Below are positions 47,948 to 49,402 of a DNA stretch of 49,402 bases, piece after piece. The position numbers and the translations under genes are program-made. The DNA comes from a virus: IMG/VR virus record IMGVR_UViG_3300032236_000981, positions 1 to 49,402 of that record; one strand, 5' to 3'. The number at the start of each line of letters is the position of its first letter. Within the stretch, counting starts at the first letter, position 1. The notes under the pieces were generated by a model. It was not told the origin of the DNA and searched no databases. It saw only the letters and a program-made list of their open reading frames with translations.

Positions 47948-48657
47948 TATATCTTCTGCTTAAAATTAGTAGGTTGAGTCATTTGTCTAATATGATCCCA
48001 AGAGATAGGTTGTTTTTTCATATGTGTTACTAGTGTATCTGGAATGAAATACAATTCAATTCCCGCCCGAAATGCCTTAACACACCACGAAATATCTTCT
48101 CCAACAGCATCTATAAGATCTGTGCCATCTGGTTTTTCTCCAACTTTTACATATTCATGAGAAAACCAAGGTCTTTGAATTTTTTCAAATACACCCGATT
48201 TCATAGCAACAAATCCAAACCCAAGGCTTTGAACTTTTATTGGATCTTTTAATTTAACTATGTCTGTTGCAGGCATTCCACCTGGTGCTCCCCATGCATG
48301 AATTGTTGTGGTAAATCCATCTGCAAGTAGATAGCATCCAGTTGCCACATCGTATTCTGAATCATAAATTTTAAAAAATTGTTCTGAGGTCCAAGAAATA
48401 TCTGAATCAATCCAAAATATTTTATTATAACTTATATCATTTCCACCTGGACTAATTTGGGCGGGATCTAAATTAAGCCCTTCAACCCCACTTGCAGTTA
48501 ATTCTCTAGCATGATGTACTAAAGATGAATAGCTATTTAACCACTTATAAGTTAAACCACGCTTATTTAATTCTGTTAACGTTAATACTAGACTTTTTAC
48601 ATATTGTGCTTCTAGCATGGCACCTGGTGTTGCAATTAAAACATCATAATGTTTCAT
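47947..48657 (-). CDS. Glycosyltransferase, GT-A fold (236 aa)
   Basis: A paralogue-like companion of the next gene: YDVLIATPGAMLEAQYVKSL at the N-terminus, the DxD motif FWIDSDISW near residue 85, and GEDISWCVKAFRAG near residue 200, the same three blocks in the same order. Two different GT-A enzymes in a row suggest a disaccharide or stepwise glycan. Transcription should come from a strong promoter that overlaps the terminator upstream. The target is not visible in the sequence. Confidence 0.85.
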   Translation of the reverse strand: MKHYDVLIATPGAMLEAQYVKSLVLTLTELNKRGLTYKWLNSYSSLVHHARELTASGVEGLNLDPAQISPGGNDISYNKIFWIDSDISWTSEQFFKIYDSEYDVATGCYLLADGFTTTIHAWGAPGGMPATDIVKLKDPIKVQSLGFGFVAMKSGVFEKIQRPWFSHEYVKVGEKPDGTDLIDAVGEDISWCVKAFRAGIELYFIPDTLVTHMKKQPISWDHIRQMTQPTNFKQKI

Positions 48658-48679
48658 TTAATAATCCTTTGTTTATACA

Positions 48680-48708
48680 ATAATACCAAATAGGGGTTGG
48701 TATGTCAA
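48680..48708 (-). promoter_or_regulatory. Strong promoter with -35 inside a terminator stem
   Basis: The minus-strand TTGACA (48703-48708, consensus) is followed after 17 bases by TATTAT (48680-48685), itself preceded by TGG. The -35 lies in the downstream half of the terminator hairpin. It drives the glycosyltransferase operon. Confidence 0.75.
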
Positions 48709-48717
48709 CCCCTATTT
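48688..48717 (-). terminator. Rho-independent terminator, bidirectional type
   Basis: A perfect 12-pair inverted repeat AAATAGGGGTTG-6-CAACCCCTATTT is flanked by A and T runs. It follows the 114-residue gene's stop at 48736 and precedes the glycosyltransferase gene. Confidence 0.85.
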
Positions 48718-48735
48718 TTAAGTTAATTTGTTTAA

Positions 48736-49080
48736 TTATGTATGCATTGATTTAAAGATTGCATCAAGTGCTTCTTGTGCACTTTGACGATCTTCTGGTG
48801 TTGTAGCATCTTGAATAGCTTTTTGTGCATCTTCAATAGCTTTTAACTGTTCTGCAGTTGGTTTAGGAGCACCAGTTTCTCCTGGATGATTTGGTGCATA
48901 TGGAGCAGCATCATCTGTAATTGATGCAATATAAAGATTTGCCCATGTTTCTGCTTCTGCAGCATCTGCCCATTGATCTCCACCAGGCCAATTTGGTTGA
49001 TAGAGGGATGGTGCTGTAAAATCATCATAAAATATCTTTACAGCATTTGTTCCTTCTTCTATTTCATATCTTACTGACAT
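48736..49080 (-). CDS. Hypothetical acidic protein (114 aa)
   Basis: The first 60 residues have beta strands and aromatic and proline-rich stretches (DFTAPSLYQPNWPGGDQWAD). The rest is acidic and helical, rich in Ala (KAIEDAQKAIQDATTPEDRQ). This resembles small virion or chaperone-type proteins, but no family is recognised. A good AAGGAGAAT ribosome site, an extended -10 promoter before it and a strong terminator after it make it a single-gene transcription unit, which suggests abundant expression. Confidence 0.7.
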   Translation of the reverse strand: MSVRYEIEEGTNAVKIFYDDFTAPSLYQPNWPGGDQWADAAEAETWANLYIASITDDAAPYAPNHPGETGAPKPTAEQLKAIEDAQKAIQDATTPEDRQSAQEALDAIFKSMHT

Positions 49081-49104
49081 TTTATTCTCCTTATTTGTTT
49101 ATAC

Positions 49105-49133
49105 ATTATAACATATTTAATTTGCTATGGTAA
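49105..49133 (-). promoter_or_regulatory. Extended -10 promoter with -35 (114-residue gene)
   Basis: The minus-strand TTACCA (49128-49133) lies 17 bases upstream of TATAAT (49105-49110), which is preceded by TGT. The leader of about 20 bases contains the ribosome site. Confidence 0.65.
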
Positions 49134-49402
49134 TTATCCAATTATACCCGTCACTTACTAATCTTGCAAATTTACCTGCTGTTGCTGCAAGTATTGCAGT
49201 TCCAGCTGTATTTGAGTTTAATGGTTTAACATTTGAAGATGCAGAATTAACAGATTGTGCAGATAAATTTTTTATTGTTATTTCTCTATTTGGATAAGAT
49301 CCTGCATTTGGTAATGTTATTGTGTGAGTTGCAGATGTATTTAAAGTTATATATTTATCATATGGACCTACAGTATATGTTGGAACTGTTATGATATTAG
49401 TA
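49117..49402 (-). CDS. Virion-type protein, C-terminal fragment (94 aa seen)
   Basis: The reading frame enters from the right edge without a start and ends at TAA (49117-49119). The visible 94 residues are beta-rich and Asn/Thr/Ser-rich, with PYDKYITLNTSATHTITLPN, then REITIKNLSA and FARLVSDGYNWIITIAN at the end. This repeating strand pattern and the W/I-rich finish are typical of the C-terminal tip of phage fibre or tail spike domains. It overlaps the promoter of the next gene. The full size and any other domain lie outside the window. Confidence 0.7.
   Translation of the reverse strand, partial: TNIITVPTYTVGPYDKYITLNTSATHTITLPNAGSYPNREITIKNLSAQSVNSASSNVKPLNSNTAGTAILAATAGKFARLVSDGYNWIITIAN

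Noticed and set aside
1-49402. tRNA genes, integrase, immunity repressor, toxin-antitoxin pair.
   Set aside because: I found no cloverleaf-like sequence, no Tyr or Ser recombinase signature and no divergent regulator pair on reading the window; a tRNAscan-type search was not possible.

Overview
The window is a contiguous piece of a low-GC, tailed double-stranded DNA phage genome with siphovirus architecture. It has an HK97-type head, a 2032-residue tape measure and tail-assembly chaperones, and no sheath or baseplate contraction genes. About 60 genes are packed on the minus strand, with 1 to 17 base overlaps or short gaps almost everywhere, so transcription runs from high to low coordinates. 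There is no tRNA, rRNA, integrase, repressor, CRISPR array or insertion sequence, and no gene-free stretch longer than about 130 bases. Gene content points to an actinobacterial host, probably an AT-rich one such as an aquatic lineage: a DnaE-type polymerase, a RecA with a GNKSAGKS P-loop, a Cas4-like nuclease, a RuvC-like resolvase, and minor tail proteins rich in fibronectin type III domains and DGSTWR repeats. The host assignment is inference. No terminase is present, so the genome continues past at least one edge.

Reading in the direction of transcription (right to left), 49402-45644 holds the end of a virion-type protein, a small acidic protein, two glycosyltransferases, a GH130/GH43-like beta-propeller protein and a TPR-like protein. 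Next come a collagen-like fibre protein and a LamG-like protein (45595-42339). The head module (42288-35040) has portal, a CHAP endolysin and a holin candidate inserted between portal and protease, an XkdF/S78-like protease carrying a C-terminal scaffold, the major capsid protein and head completion proteins. The tail module (35040-14980) has connector and terminator proteins, the major tail protein, two chaperone reading frames joined by a probable -1 frameshift, the tape measure, a distal tail protein, an 1845-residue tail-tip protein and a set of Fn3-rich tip or fibre proteins. Small genes and an HNH protein lead into the replication and recombination block (13460-1): phosphoesterase, HTH and zinc-ribbon proteins, DnaB-like helicase, primase, gp32-like ssDNA-binding protein, DNA polymerase III alpha, RecA, a PD-(D/E)XK nuclease, a Cas4-like nuclease, a RuvC-like resolvase, a small HTH protein and the start of a cytidylyltransferase.

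Several features go beyond routine annotation. A CCCAAAC slippery heptamer sits exactly where the chaperone frames must join. A strong in-frame Shine-Dalgarno plus ATG lies inside the protease gene and would make a separate scaffold protein. Terminator-plus-promoter pairs follow the major capsid and major tail genes. Many promoters are of the extended -10 type (TGnTATAAT), and several sit so close to an ATG that the mRNA should be leaderless. A GCGGGA word is over-represented across the window. A glycosylation-type gene set lies next to a nearly proline-free Gly-X-Gln collagen-like fibre.
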